NCBI GenBank assembly: GCA_014860565.1
Contig: JACZJN010000197.1
Location: 25,204-89,203 of the forward strand
Origin: Bacteroidota bacterium
GTDB lineage: Bacteria; Bacteroidota; Ignavibacteria; SZUA-365
Length of the DNA: 64,000 nt
Direction: 5' to 3'
The first letter of the stretch is position 1, and every line of letters begins with the position of its first letter. Under the pieces are notes generated by a model. It saw nothing but the letters and a program-made list of their open reading frames with translations, did not search any database and had not been told where the DNA came from. Of the stretch, positions 29,606 to 38,074 are shown in pieces. The position numbers and the translations under genes were made by a program.

Positions 29606-32264
29606 AACTGAAGGTGCTCCCCCGTCCCTCTTCCGAAACGACATCCACCTCGCCACCCGTTTTCTCAATGATGCGCTTGACAATGGAGAGTCCCAGCCCG
29701 TGACCCTCGATTTTCGCCTGGGCAAGACGAGTAAAGGGCTGAAAAAGTTCGCCAAGCCGGTGGGCCGGAATTCCTGGACCATTGTCAGCGACCGAATACC
29801 GCAGCATACCGTCAGGAAGTTTTTCGGCGGTGATGGAAACGTGGCAGCCTTTGCCACCGTACTTGACGGCATTTCCGATATAATTGACCCACACTTCCTC
29901 GATCCAGGGGGCATACCCTCGCGGTACGAACCATTCGTCCGGCAGAATGATCGTACTCCGATTGTCGTTGATCTGCTTCTGCAATCGTCGAAGGGCGTCG
30001 CTGACGATCTGCTGCATTTCGATACGGTTGAAGTCGACATCCTCCTCGCGCACACTCGCGAGAAGCAGCAGGGAATTGATGATGGCGATCATCTTGCGGC
30101 CGTTGAACAGAATGCTGCTCATGTAATCTGTTAATTCCTCGACAGAGAATTCGCCGCCTTCGAATTGCACCATGTCGGCATAGCCGAGAATAAGGCTCAA
30201 CGGATTTTTCAGATCGTGCGCGACACTGTGTGTAAACGTGTCGAGTTCCTCATTTCGCTCGCGCAGCTCCGCATTCTGTTCTCCAAGCAGCCGGTTTTTC
30301 TCCTCGACGTCCTGCTCGGCAAGCTTGATTTCGGTGATATCGCGGGTGACCGAGCCCGTAAGTGTGCCGAAAGATGAATTTACGCGGAAGCTGACCATTT
30401 CGATGAATCGCCGTTCACCGTCCGGCTGCTGTATCCATTGTTGAAACAACCGATGCAGCCAATCGGGATTACCGGTTTCGAGATATTCCTGGGTCTCCTT
30501 CTTGATCTCATCGAGCCTCGCAGCATCCTGGCGAGATTTCTCCGGCAGCATACGGAATTGCACGTCCCAGTAAAACAGCGACAGCGCTTCCGGCTTCGTG
30601 ATGCCCGTAATACGCTCCATGGAAGGATTCCACTCGATGATCCGTCCGCTGTTGTCCATGAGTACGATGCCGTCGGTCGAGTTCTCGATGATGCCGCGGA
30701 ATTTTTCCTCTTCACGCCGCAGGGTGTCCTGCCCGCGAATTTCATCGGTCACATCCCGGGCGAAGACCACGACCATGGTAGGAGCACCGTTTCCATCGAG
30801 TACAGGCGTTCCACGCACACGAATGTGACGATCCTGGAATTCCGTGGTGTATTCAATCACCTCGCATGCGTGACAAAGCCGGAGCAGTCGTTCGCGCCGC
30901 TCCTCCGGAAAATCCGCAGGGAAATAATCGGTGAGATTCGCCCCAGCCATTTCATCAGGCGTTTTGCCGAAAAAGTCGGCTATTGTCGCACCCACCGTGA
31001 GCACTGTCCCGTCCGTGGCCAGAAGCAGAGCGTAATCCTGCGTCGAATTGATGAGCGCATCGAGTGTGTGTTTGGCCAACCGCTCCGACTCCCGGGCGGC
31101 TTTTTCCGCGGAAATATCCTTCACCGCGCCGAGGATGCCGACGAGCCGTCCCGTCTGTTTGTCAAACGTGGGATGGATATTGTCGCGCAGCCAGCGGATG
31201 GATCCGTCTTTACGATGGATTCGGTATTGGAACACGCTCGGTCCCTTCTCGCAGTCCCGGAGGAATTCATCCGGTTTCGGCAGTTCCTTGGCAACTAAGA
31301 CTCTCAACCAGGCATCGGGCAAGCCGATTATTTCACCTGGTGCATATCCAGTGATTCGCTCGAAGGCACCTTCAACCCACCGGGTGACGATGTGGCCGTC
31401 ATCATCGATGCTGGCGGAATAGGCATAGTCCGAGGTCATTTCCGAGAGGATGCGGAATCGCTGCTCGCTTTCGAGTATACCATCGTTGGCATTGCGCCGA
31501 TCGGTGACGTCATTGCCCACGAGCATGCAGCCCATGACCTCGTTTGCGTTCCCGCGGATAATGGTGGAATTCCACGAGATGACGCGGTGCTCGCCCGAGG
31601 CGGTGCGGATATCGGTTTCGAAGTCACGAATCCCCCGCTCATTCTGAAGGAGGATCTCATATTGTTCGATCATCTCTCGCCTTTTTTCCGCGTCCGGATA
31701 GAGATATTCCCATCGATTCCGGCTGGCGAGGATGGATTCAGGTCCGTATCCCGATATTTTTTCCGCTCCCTTGTTCCAGAGAATCACATTTCCCTGGCGG
31801 TCGAGTGCCTCGACCCACACATTTGCTTCCCTGAGCAGGTTCTCATAAAATTCTTTCTGCGTGCGCAGATCGTGCTCGTGCCGCTTGCGTTCGATCGCAT
31901 AGAGCAGCGCTTTTCCGAGTACGGAAGGACTGATCTCATCGATGCGGAGATAATCCTGCGCTCCTTTTTTCACTGCCTCCAGCGTGACGTCATGGCTGGT
32001 GGAATTCGTGATGAGGATGAGAGGAAGCGAGGAGGCGTGACTGCGCATGGCGACATACGTGTCGAGACCCCGGCTGTCGGAAAGAGTGAGATTGAGCAGG
32101 ACGGCGTCGAAACGGGCATTGAGCGACTGCTGCAGTGCGTCAGCGAGACGCCTGACATGAGTGACCGAGCAGGAAACAGAGCTTTGCCGCAATGCTTCCT
32201 GAATCAGTTCCGCATCCGCGATGCGTTCTTCTACAAGAAGAACCTGATACGACATACCTTCCAT
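29574..32264 (-). CDS. REC-PAS(x4) sensor histidine kinase with N-terminal receiver domain
   Basis: N-terminal YQVLLVEERIADAELIQEALR...LLNLTLSDSRGLDTYVAM; PAS domains; FTHSVAHDLKNPLSLILGYADM; NAVKYGGKG, VADNGPGIP, GHGLGLSIVKRIIEK. Confidence 0.93.
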   Translation of the reverse strand: MEGMSYQVLLVEERIADAELIQEALRQSSVSCSVTHVRRLADALQQSLNARFDAVLLNLTLSDSRGLDTYVAMRSHASSLPLILITNSTSHDVTLEAVKKGAQDYLRIDEISPSVLGKALLYAIERKRHEHDLRTQKEFYENLLREANVWVEALDRQGNVILWNKGAEKISGYGPESILASRNRWEYLYPDAEKRREMIEQYEILLQNERGIRDFETDIRTASGEHRVISWNSTIIRGNANEVMGCMLVGNDVTDRRNANDGILESEQRFRILSEMTSDYAYSASIDDDGHIVTRWVEGAFERITGYAPGEIIGLPDAWLRVLVAKELPKPDEFLRDCEKGPSVFQYRIHRKDGSIRWLRDNIHPTFDKQTGRLVGILGAVKDISAEKAARESERLAKHTLDALINSTQDYALLLATDGTVLTVGATIADFFGKTPDEMAGANLTDYFPADFPEERRERLLRLCHACEVIEYTTEFQDRHIRVRGTPVLDGNGAPTMVVVFARDVTDEIRGQDTLRREEEKFRGIIENSTDGIVLMDNSGRIIEWNPSMERITGITKPEALSLFYWDVQFRMLPEKSRQDAARLDEIKKETQEYLETGNPDWLHRLFQQWIQQPDGERRFIEMVSFRVNSSFGTLTGSVTRDITEIKLAEQDVEEKNRLLGEQNAELRERNEELDTFTHSVAHDLKNPLSLILGYADMVQFEGGEFSVEELTDYMSSILFNGRKMIAIINSLLLLASVREEDVDFNRIEMQQIVSDALRRLQKQINDNRSTIILPDEWFVPRGYAPWIEEVWVNYIGNAVKYGGKGCHVSITAEKLPDGMLRYSVADNGPGIPAHRLGELFQPFTRLAQAKIEGHGLGLSIVKRIIEKTGGEVDVVSEEGRGSTFSFTLPAAEAGR

Positions 32265-32363
32265 CTATAGCAGGTGGGAAAGGTGGTTTCGTAAGGTGGC
32301 ATAATACTGGAAAGCCACGATAAAAAAAACGAAGTGCTCCGCAACGAAGCAAGGAAAGCGACG

Positions 32364-33920
32364 CTATCGCGATTCGACCCGGTACGCCGGGTTAAGCGGA
32401 CGTCGATCGTCATACATTCGTTTCAGAGAATTGAAGGCCGTCTGACTGCCGCGCACGGCGCAGTCGCGATAGCGCCGCGCGGCTTCGCCGATGTCGGCGG
32501 TGCGTCCGGTACCCCGCTCATAGGTCGACGCCAGGGCGACCTGCGCGAGCAGCGACCCCTGCTTCGCTCCCGCTTCGAGCAACGAGAGAGCGGAGGCCAG
32601 TTCCATCGTAGCATTTTGCCCAAACACCCTCGCGGCCGCGAGCCGTAGCCGCGCTTCGTCCATTGGCAGTGATGCGGCCTGAGTCCACAGGGCAGTCGCC
32701 TTCTTCGTGTCCGCCGTCACCCAGCGTCCCGTCGCATAACAGATTCCAAGCTGCACGAGCGCGGGGGCATACTGCTGCACTGCCGCGCGTTTGAGCAGAC
32801 CCAGCGCCTGCGCATCGGAGAGGCGCGTATCGATATCCATGGCCTTGAGGGATGCCCAGACATATTGCGCCTGGGCATCGCCGCCCCATGCACGATCCGG
32901 CAGCTGCGCGGGAAGGCCGGAATTCCGCAGCAATTCGATCAGGAGGGCCGGCGCACGCGCGGATTCGAGATAGATTGCCGTGACAAACAGTGACGCGGCG
33001 GTCATGCGGTTTCGCGTGACATGTATTCCTTCGTCATATAATCTTCCCAGCAATGCGAGCGCTTCCGGATTTCCCCACTCCGCCATGCGCGTGAGCTGCA
33101 GCCATGCGGCGGTATCGACATGCTCCTCAAGCAGCGTTCCGAGCGATAACGAATCGCCGGCCGTGAAATCTCGCGATGCCAGCAATTCATCGAAGAGCAG
33201 AGGAGTCGCAAGTGCTTTCGGCTGCGCCTCGCGGCTGAAGTCGAGCAGCACCGGCGTCCAGGCAACGAGCGATTGCGCGTCGCTGCTTTCTTCCCCGTCC
33301 GGTTTCGGCGACGCAGGTTCAACGCGTGCCGAGTCGGCGGAGAGGTGGACATATCCCCTGCGCTGAATTTCCTGTTTCGCACGGAGCGCTGGCTCATACC
33401 CTGCCTGGGCGGCTTTGTCCACCCACACCCACGCGCTGTCCCAGTTCCGCGGCACGACGAGGTTGTCGGTATAGAAAATCCCGGTCACATGCTGTGCCTC
33501 AACCATGCCTTTCTCCGCCGCGGCGCGAAACAGGCGATATGCCTTGAAGGGATTCCACACGGTACCCCGGCCGTTGTTGAGCAGCATCGCGTAATTGTAC
33601 ATGGCGGGCGGAAGCTCCTGCAGCGCCGCTTTCTCAATCCAGTACGCGCTTTTCACGGTATCGGCCGCCACCCCGTTTCCGGTCAGCAGTCGTACGCCGA
33701 GTTCGTGCTGCGCCAGAGGATCGCCGTTGGCGGCGTCGCGTTCGAGCAGGAAAATGTTGATCTGTTTGCGCAGCCCGTCATTCCGCGCATCCTTGTTGCT
33801 GCTCTCGGGCCGATAGCCGCGAAATACCGGTGAATTTGGATAGCCCTGTGCGTGTACCATTGAAGTGCAGAAAATCGTGGATACAACAATCAGGCTATAT
33901 GCGAGGCGTTTTGAAGTCAT
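32364..33920 (-). CDS. Sel1-repeat (SLR/TPR-like) exported protein
   Basis: Repeats such as DPLAQHELGVRLLTGNGVAADTVKSAYWIEKAA and NPEALALLGRLYDEGIHVTRNRMTAASLF; N-terminal signal peptide. Confidence 0.88.
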   Translation of the reverse strand: MTSKRLAYSLIVVSTIFCTSMVHAQGYPNSPVFRGYRPESSNKDARNDGLRKQINIFLLERDAANGDPLAQHELGVRLLTGNGVAADTVKSAYWIEKAALQELPPAMYNYAMLLNNGRGTVWNPFKAYRLFRAAAEKGMVEAQHVTGIFYTDNLVVPRNWDSAWVWVDKAAQAGYEPALRAKQEIQRRGYVHLSADSARVEPASPKPDGEESSDAQSLVAWTPVLLDFSREAQPKALATPLLFDELLASRDFTAGDSLSLGTLLEEHVDTAAWLQLTRMAEWGNPEALALLGRLYDEGIHVTRNRMTAASLFVTAIYLESARAPALLIELLRNSGLPAQLPDRAWGGDAQAQYVWASLKAMDIDTRLSDAQALGLLKRAAVQQYAPALVQLGICYATGRWVTADTKKATALWTQAASLPMDEARLRLAAARVFGQNATMELASALSLLEAGAKQGSLLAQVALASTYERGTGRTADIGEAARRYRDCAVRGSQTAFNSLKRMYDDRRPLNPAYRVESR

Positions 33921-34071
33921 TTATGCATTCTATGCTGCCGAATGATCAGAAACAATGGATTTCCGCAGTTGCGTGAAACCCAACCCCATGCGCGCATTCC
34001 TCGCGAACCATTGCCTTTGCTACCAGGATGAACTAGATTCAAGACATGTATCTCCAACATCGGACACAACT

Positions 34072-36789
34072 ATGAAAATCAGACGTACGCTCGGCATCGT
34101 CTTTTCGGTCCTTATCGCATTGATGATCCTGCTCGGGCTTGTATCCTCTTTCGTCACCGACATGTGGTGGTTCGACAGCGTGGGCTACATCGAGGTATTC
34201 TGGAAAAGCTACAGCGCCCAGTACATGCTCTGGATCGCGGGTTTTTTGATTTTCCTCATCGCGATGAATCTCAATCTGAGCATCGCACTCCGCTCCGAAT
34301 CCAATCTGACGGTCGATCCCCGGCTGCAGAAATTCGTTGAAGGTTTCCAGAAGGCCATCCGCTGGCTCGCCTATGGCGCTTCGCTCTTCCTCGGCGTCAT
34401 CATGGCCGGCATGCTCAGCAGCAACTGGATGGAAATGCTGGTATATGGCAGCAGCGAAAGCTTTCATCTGGCGGATCCGATTTTCGGCAATGACGTTTCG
34501 TTCTATCTCTTTCAACTTCCCTTCATCACCACCATTCAGTCGTGGCTTATCGGCCTCGTGGTGCTGACGATCATCGGGACGGTGGCCGTGTACGTCGTGC
34601 GCCAGGGCGTCAGTTTCGCCGTGGGACGCATTTCCATTTCCGCCATGGCGCGCAAACATCTCGCCATCCTTCTCGGCATACTGTTTCTTCTCATCGCATC
34701 GAGCTACTGGCTCGGCCGCTATGATATCCTCTCCTCCGGACGCTCTTCGAGCTTTTTCGGTGCGGGATTCAGCGACGTTAATGCGCAGCTCCCCGCGGCC
34801 TGGATCATGACCTTCGTCTCACTTGTGGGCGGCGCCGCGATCGTGTACGCTCTCTTTTCCCGCAGCTTCAAGCTGCTCGCGAAAGTCGGCGTCGGCTACA
34901 TCGTGATCGCGATACTCGCCGGTTCGGTCTATCCGGCTCTCGTCCAGAAATTCATCGTCAATCCGAACGAACAGAGCAAGGAACTGCCGTTCATCGAAAA
35001 CAACGTGAAGTTCACGCGCGAGGCCTACGACCTCAATCGCATCGAGGAAAAGCCGATCGATCCGCAGTACACGCTGAACTCCGACGATATCATCGCCGAC
35101 AGCTCCACCGTGCGCAACATCATGCTGTGGGACTACCGTCCGCTGGCCAGCACGCTCGATCAGCTGCAGGTCATCCGCCTCTATTACACATTCCCCGACG
35201 TGGACATCGACCGCTATCGCCTGCCCGACGGCAGCTTCCGCCAGGTGATGCTCAGCGCGCGCGAACTCGACCAGAACAAGCTGCCCGCCAACGCGCAGAC
35301 CTGGGTCAACACCAATCTCGTCTACACGCACGGCTACGGACTCGGGATGAGTCCGGTGAACGTCGTAACGGAAGAGGGACTCCCCGAATTCTTCATCAAG
35401 GACATTCCCCCGATCTCGGAACACGGGTTGACCGTCGACCGTCCGGAGATCTACTATGGCGAGGAGACGAACAAACACGTCATTGTGAAAGGCAATATCG
35501 AGGAATTCGACTATCCGCTCGGCGATGTGAACCAGATGACGAAGTATCTCGAGACTTCGGGCGTTTCGACCGGATCGATGCTCCGCCGCTTGATTTTCGC
35601 GATGCATTTCAGCGATCTGAACATGCTGATTTCCGGATACATCGCTCCGGAAAGCAGGGTGCTCTACTATCGCAACATCCACGAACGTGTCCGCAAAATT
35701 GCGCCGTTCCTTACCTTCGACGGGGACCCGTACCTGGTCGTCGCGGACGGGCGGTTGTACTGGATTTACGACGCCTATACCACCAGCCGCAATTTCCCGT
35801 ATTCGAAACCGACCGCGGATTTCAATTACATACGCAACTCGGTGAAAATCGTGATCGACGCCTATAACGGTGACACGAAATTCTATCTGTTCAATGCGGA
35901 CATGGACCCCTTCATCCGCGTCTACAAAAGCGTCTTCCCGGACCTCTTCCTCGACCAGAGCGAATTGCCGGAAAATCTCCGCGCGCATATCCGCTATCCG
36001 CAGGATCTCTTCGATATTCAGTCCGAAGTCTACTCGACCTATCACATGGATGACCCACAGGTCTTTTATAACAAGGAAGATCTTTGGAACATCGCCAACG
36101 AGAAGCTGCAGGATCAGGTGGTGCAAATGGAAAGCTATTACGCCATCATGCGCCTCCCGGGCGAACCGCATGAGGAATTCATCCAGATGATTCCCTACAC
36201 GCCGAACAAGCGCGACAACATGATCGCATGGCTGTGCGCGCGCAGCGACGGCGATAATTACGGGAAAATGCTGGTGTACAAGTTCCCGAAGAAAGAGCAG
36301 GTGTACGGTCCGATGCAGGTCGCGGCGCGCATGGACCAGGATCCCGTGATTTCGCAGCAGCTCACGCTGTGGAACCAGCAGGGATCGAGTGTCTACCGCG
36401 GTAATCTGCTCGTGATTCCCATCCGCGAAGAAGTTATCTACGTGCAGCCGATTTACCTGCAGGCGACCTCGGGCAAGCTCCCCGAACTCAAGCGCGTGAT
36501 CGTCGCATACCACAATCGTCTCGCGATGGAAACCACGCTCGAACAGAGTCTCCGGCAGGTGTTCCGCGGGAGCGTCCCGGCCGAGGCCGATGGAACCGTG
36601 CCGACCGTGGTGCAGTCCCAGGACGCGCAACGTTCGACCAAGGGCGTCCGTGAACTCTCACGTTCCGCGATGAAATACTTTAACGACGCCATCAGCGCGC
36701 AGCGCAGCGGTGACTGGGCGCGATACGGCGAGGAGATCGAACTTCTGAAGAAGGAACTCGAAGCCCTCGTCAAGGAAGCAGGAAAATAG
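34072..36789 (+). CDS. UPF0182 family large membrane protein
   Basis: N-terminal TM block, then LNRIEEKPIDPQYTLNSDDIIADSSTVRNIMLWDYRPL, VNTNLVYTHGYGLGMSPVN, IYYGEETNKHVIV, PFLTFDGDPYLVVADGRLYWIYDAYTTS: family signature. Confidence 0.95.
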   Translation: MKIRRTLGIVFSVLIALMILLGLVSSFVTDMWWFDSVGYIEVFWKSYSAQYMLWIAGFLIFLIAMNLNLSIALRSESNLTVDPRLQKFVEGFQKAIRWLAYGASLFLGVIMAGMLSSNWMEMLVYGSSESFHLADPIFGNDVSFYLFQLPFITTIQSWLIGLVVLTIIGTVAVYVVRQGVSFAVGRISISAMARKHLAILLGILFLLIASSYWLGRYDILSSGRSSSFFGAGFSDVNAQLPAAWIMTFVSLVGGAAIVYALFSRSFKLLAKVGVGYIVIAILAGSVYPALVQKFIVNPNEQSKELPFIENNVKFTREAYDLNRIEEKPIDPQYTLNSDDIIADSSTVRNIMLWDYRPLASTLDQLQVIRLYYTFPDVDIDRYRLPDGSFRQVMLSARELDQNKLPANAQTWVNTNLVYTHGYGLGMSPVNVVTEEGLPEFFIKDIPPISEHGLTVDRPEIYYGEETNKHVIVKGNIEEFDYPLGDVNQMTKYLETSGVSTGSMLRRLIFAMHFSDLNMLISGYIAPESRVLYYRNIHERVRKIAPFLTFDGDPYLVVADGRLYWIYDAYTTSRNFPYSKPTADFNYIRNSVKIVIDAYNGDTKFYLFNADMDPFIRVYKSVFPDLFLDQSELPENLRAHIRYPQDLFDIQSEVYSTYHMDDPQVFYNKEDLWNIANEKLQDQVVQMESYYAIMRLPGEPHEEFIQMIPYTPNKRDNMIAWLCARSDGDNYGKMLVYKFPKKEQVYGPMQVAARMDQDPVISQQLTLWNQQGSSVYRGNLLVIPIREEVIYVQPIYLQATSGKLPELKRVIVAYHNRLAMETTLEQSLRQVFRGSVPAEADGTVPTVVQSQDAQRSTKGVRELSRSAMKYFNDAISAQRSGDWARYGEEIELLKKELEALVKEAGK

Positions 36790-36790
36790 A

Positions 36791-37609
36791 TCAGCTCCCG
36801 GTAACGATCGGATTCTCTTCGTAGCTGATCCAGTCGCTCCAACTGCCGGCATAGAGACGCGGAATATCGAGTCCCGCGCGCGCGGCGGCGAGCACGTTGA
36901 CGCAGGCCGTCACGCCCGACCCGCAGTAAACAATACTGCGTTCGTCGGCCACGGCGAGCGCATCGGCCATGCGGGCGATACTCACAAAATGCCCGTTCTC
37001 CGCAACCAGGTCCCGCCAGGGCACGTTGATCGCGCCGGGGATATGTCCGGCTTTCACATCGATGGTTTCCTCCTCGCCGGTGAAGCGTTCCGAAGCGCGG
37101 CAGTCGAAGAGGATTTCCGATGCGGTGCGATCGCGGACATCCTCCATCGACGCCAGCATTTCCGATTGCACTTCCGCGGTGAACAGGACGGGTACCGGCG
37201 CGGCCGACTCCCCGCTGACCTCTCCGCCCATGTCCTTCCATGCCGTGAATCCACCGTCCAGCACACGGACGTTCTCTTGTCCGCAATACCGCAGCATCCA
37301 CCACAGCCGCGCGGCGTAACACCCGCCTTCGTCGTCGTATGCGACGACCGCGGTTTTCCCGCGCTCGATGCCGAGGCGGCCGAACAGCGCCTGCATGTCT
37401 TCGACGGTTGGCAGAGGATGCCGTCCGCCATGCTCAGCGAGCGGCGCGGTCAGGTCATCATCGAGAGAGACATAGTTCGCACCAGGAATATGTCCCTCAT
37501 CGAAACGGCGTCGGCCGTCCGCCGGCTGCGCGAGGTCGAAGCGGCAGTCGAAGAGCAGAACGGAAGAAATTTCCTGTGAAAGCTGTTCCGGGGAAATAAG
37601 AACCGACAT
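36791..37609 (-). CDS. Two-domain sulfurtransferase (thiosulfate/3-mercaptopyruvate type)
   Basis: Tandem rhodanese domains; HIPGANYVSLDDDLTAPLAEHGGRHPLP, second-domain active-site VYCGSGVTACVNVLA. Confidence 0.93.
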   Translation of the reverse strand: MSVLISPEQLSQEISSVLLFDCRFDLAQPADGRRRFDEGHIPGANYVSLDDDLTAPLAEHGGRHPLPTVEDMQALFGRLGIERGKTAVVAYDDEGGCYAARLWWMLRYCGQENVRVLDGGFTAWKDMGGEVSGESAAPVPVLFTAEVQSEMLASMEDVRDRTASEILFDCRASERFTGEEETIDVKAGHIPGAINVPWRDLVAENGHFVSIARMADALAVADERSIVYCGSGVTACVNVLAAARAGLDIPRLYAGSWSDWISYEENPIVTGS

Positions 37610-37812
37610 GGTCATCCTCTGTTGAAATCGTCCGCACCCGCGCGGGGTTCCATCCAAACACGCGGTTTTTCCAAACATACGGAATTCATCCTCATCGGCG
37701 TGCATGGACGAAATTTTGACCTGGATTGCACTGCGCCGCGGGTAACTATTTCGTAACATAAAGCGTTAAGAAACTAGGAAGTGTGAAGCGAACGGACCCC
37801 TTCTTCACAATG

Positions 37813-37896
37813 ATGGATAGACTCAATACCCTTCCTGAGAAAAAGGCTCAAGTAACGGCACCTCTCGAAAAGTCCCTCGTTTCCCTTCCTTTTTAA
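37813..37896 (+). CDS. Candidate small ORF (27 aa) ending at an intrinsic terminator
   Basis: MDRLNTLPEKKAQVTAPLEKSLVSLPF with stop TAA overlapping the terminator stem; no clear SD. Confidence 0.25.
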   Translation: MDRLNTLPEKKAQVTAPLEKSLVSLPF

Positions 37897-37935
37897 AAGA
37901 TCCCGGTTCCCCTCCTCTGACCGGGATCTTTTTTT
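37895..37935 (+). terminator. Intrinsic terminator
   Basis: AAAAGATCCCGGT-N12-ACCGGGATCTTTTTTT. Confidence 0.85.
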
Positions 37936-38074
37936 ATTTCCCGCCTCCCGCTCTCCCTCCCATGCTTGAAAAAGCGCGTCAAATCAGATACCTTCTATCT
38001 TCGATCACCACATTCATTCTCCTGCGGAATTCGATTCCGTCAGTACGATTCGTTGCAGCTCGCAGGCATCCGTC

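Noticed and set aside
34819-36630. 603-aa minus-strand ORF
   Set aside because: Antisense shadow of the confidently identified UPF0182 gene; composition-driven open frame in GC-rich DNA with no recognisable domains.
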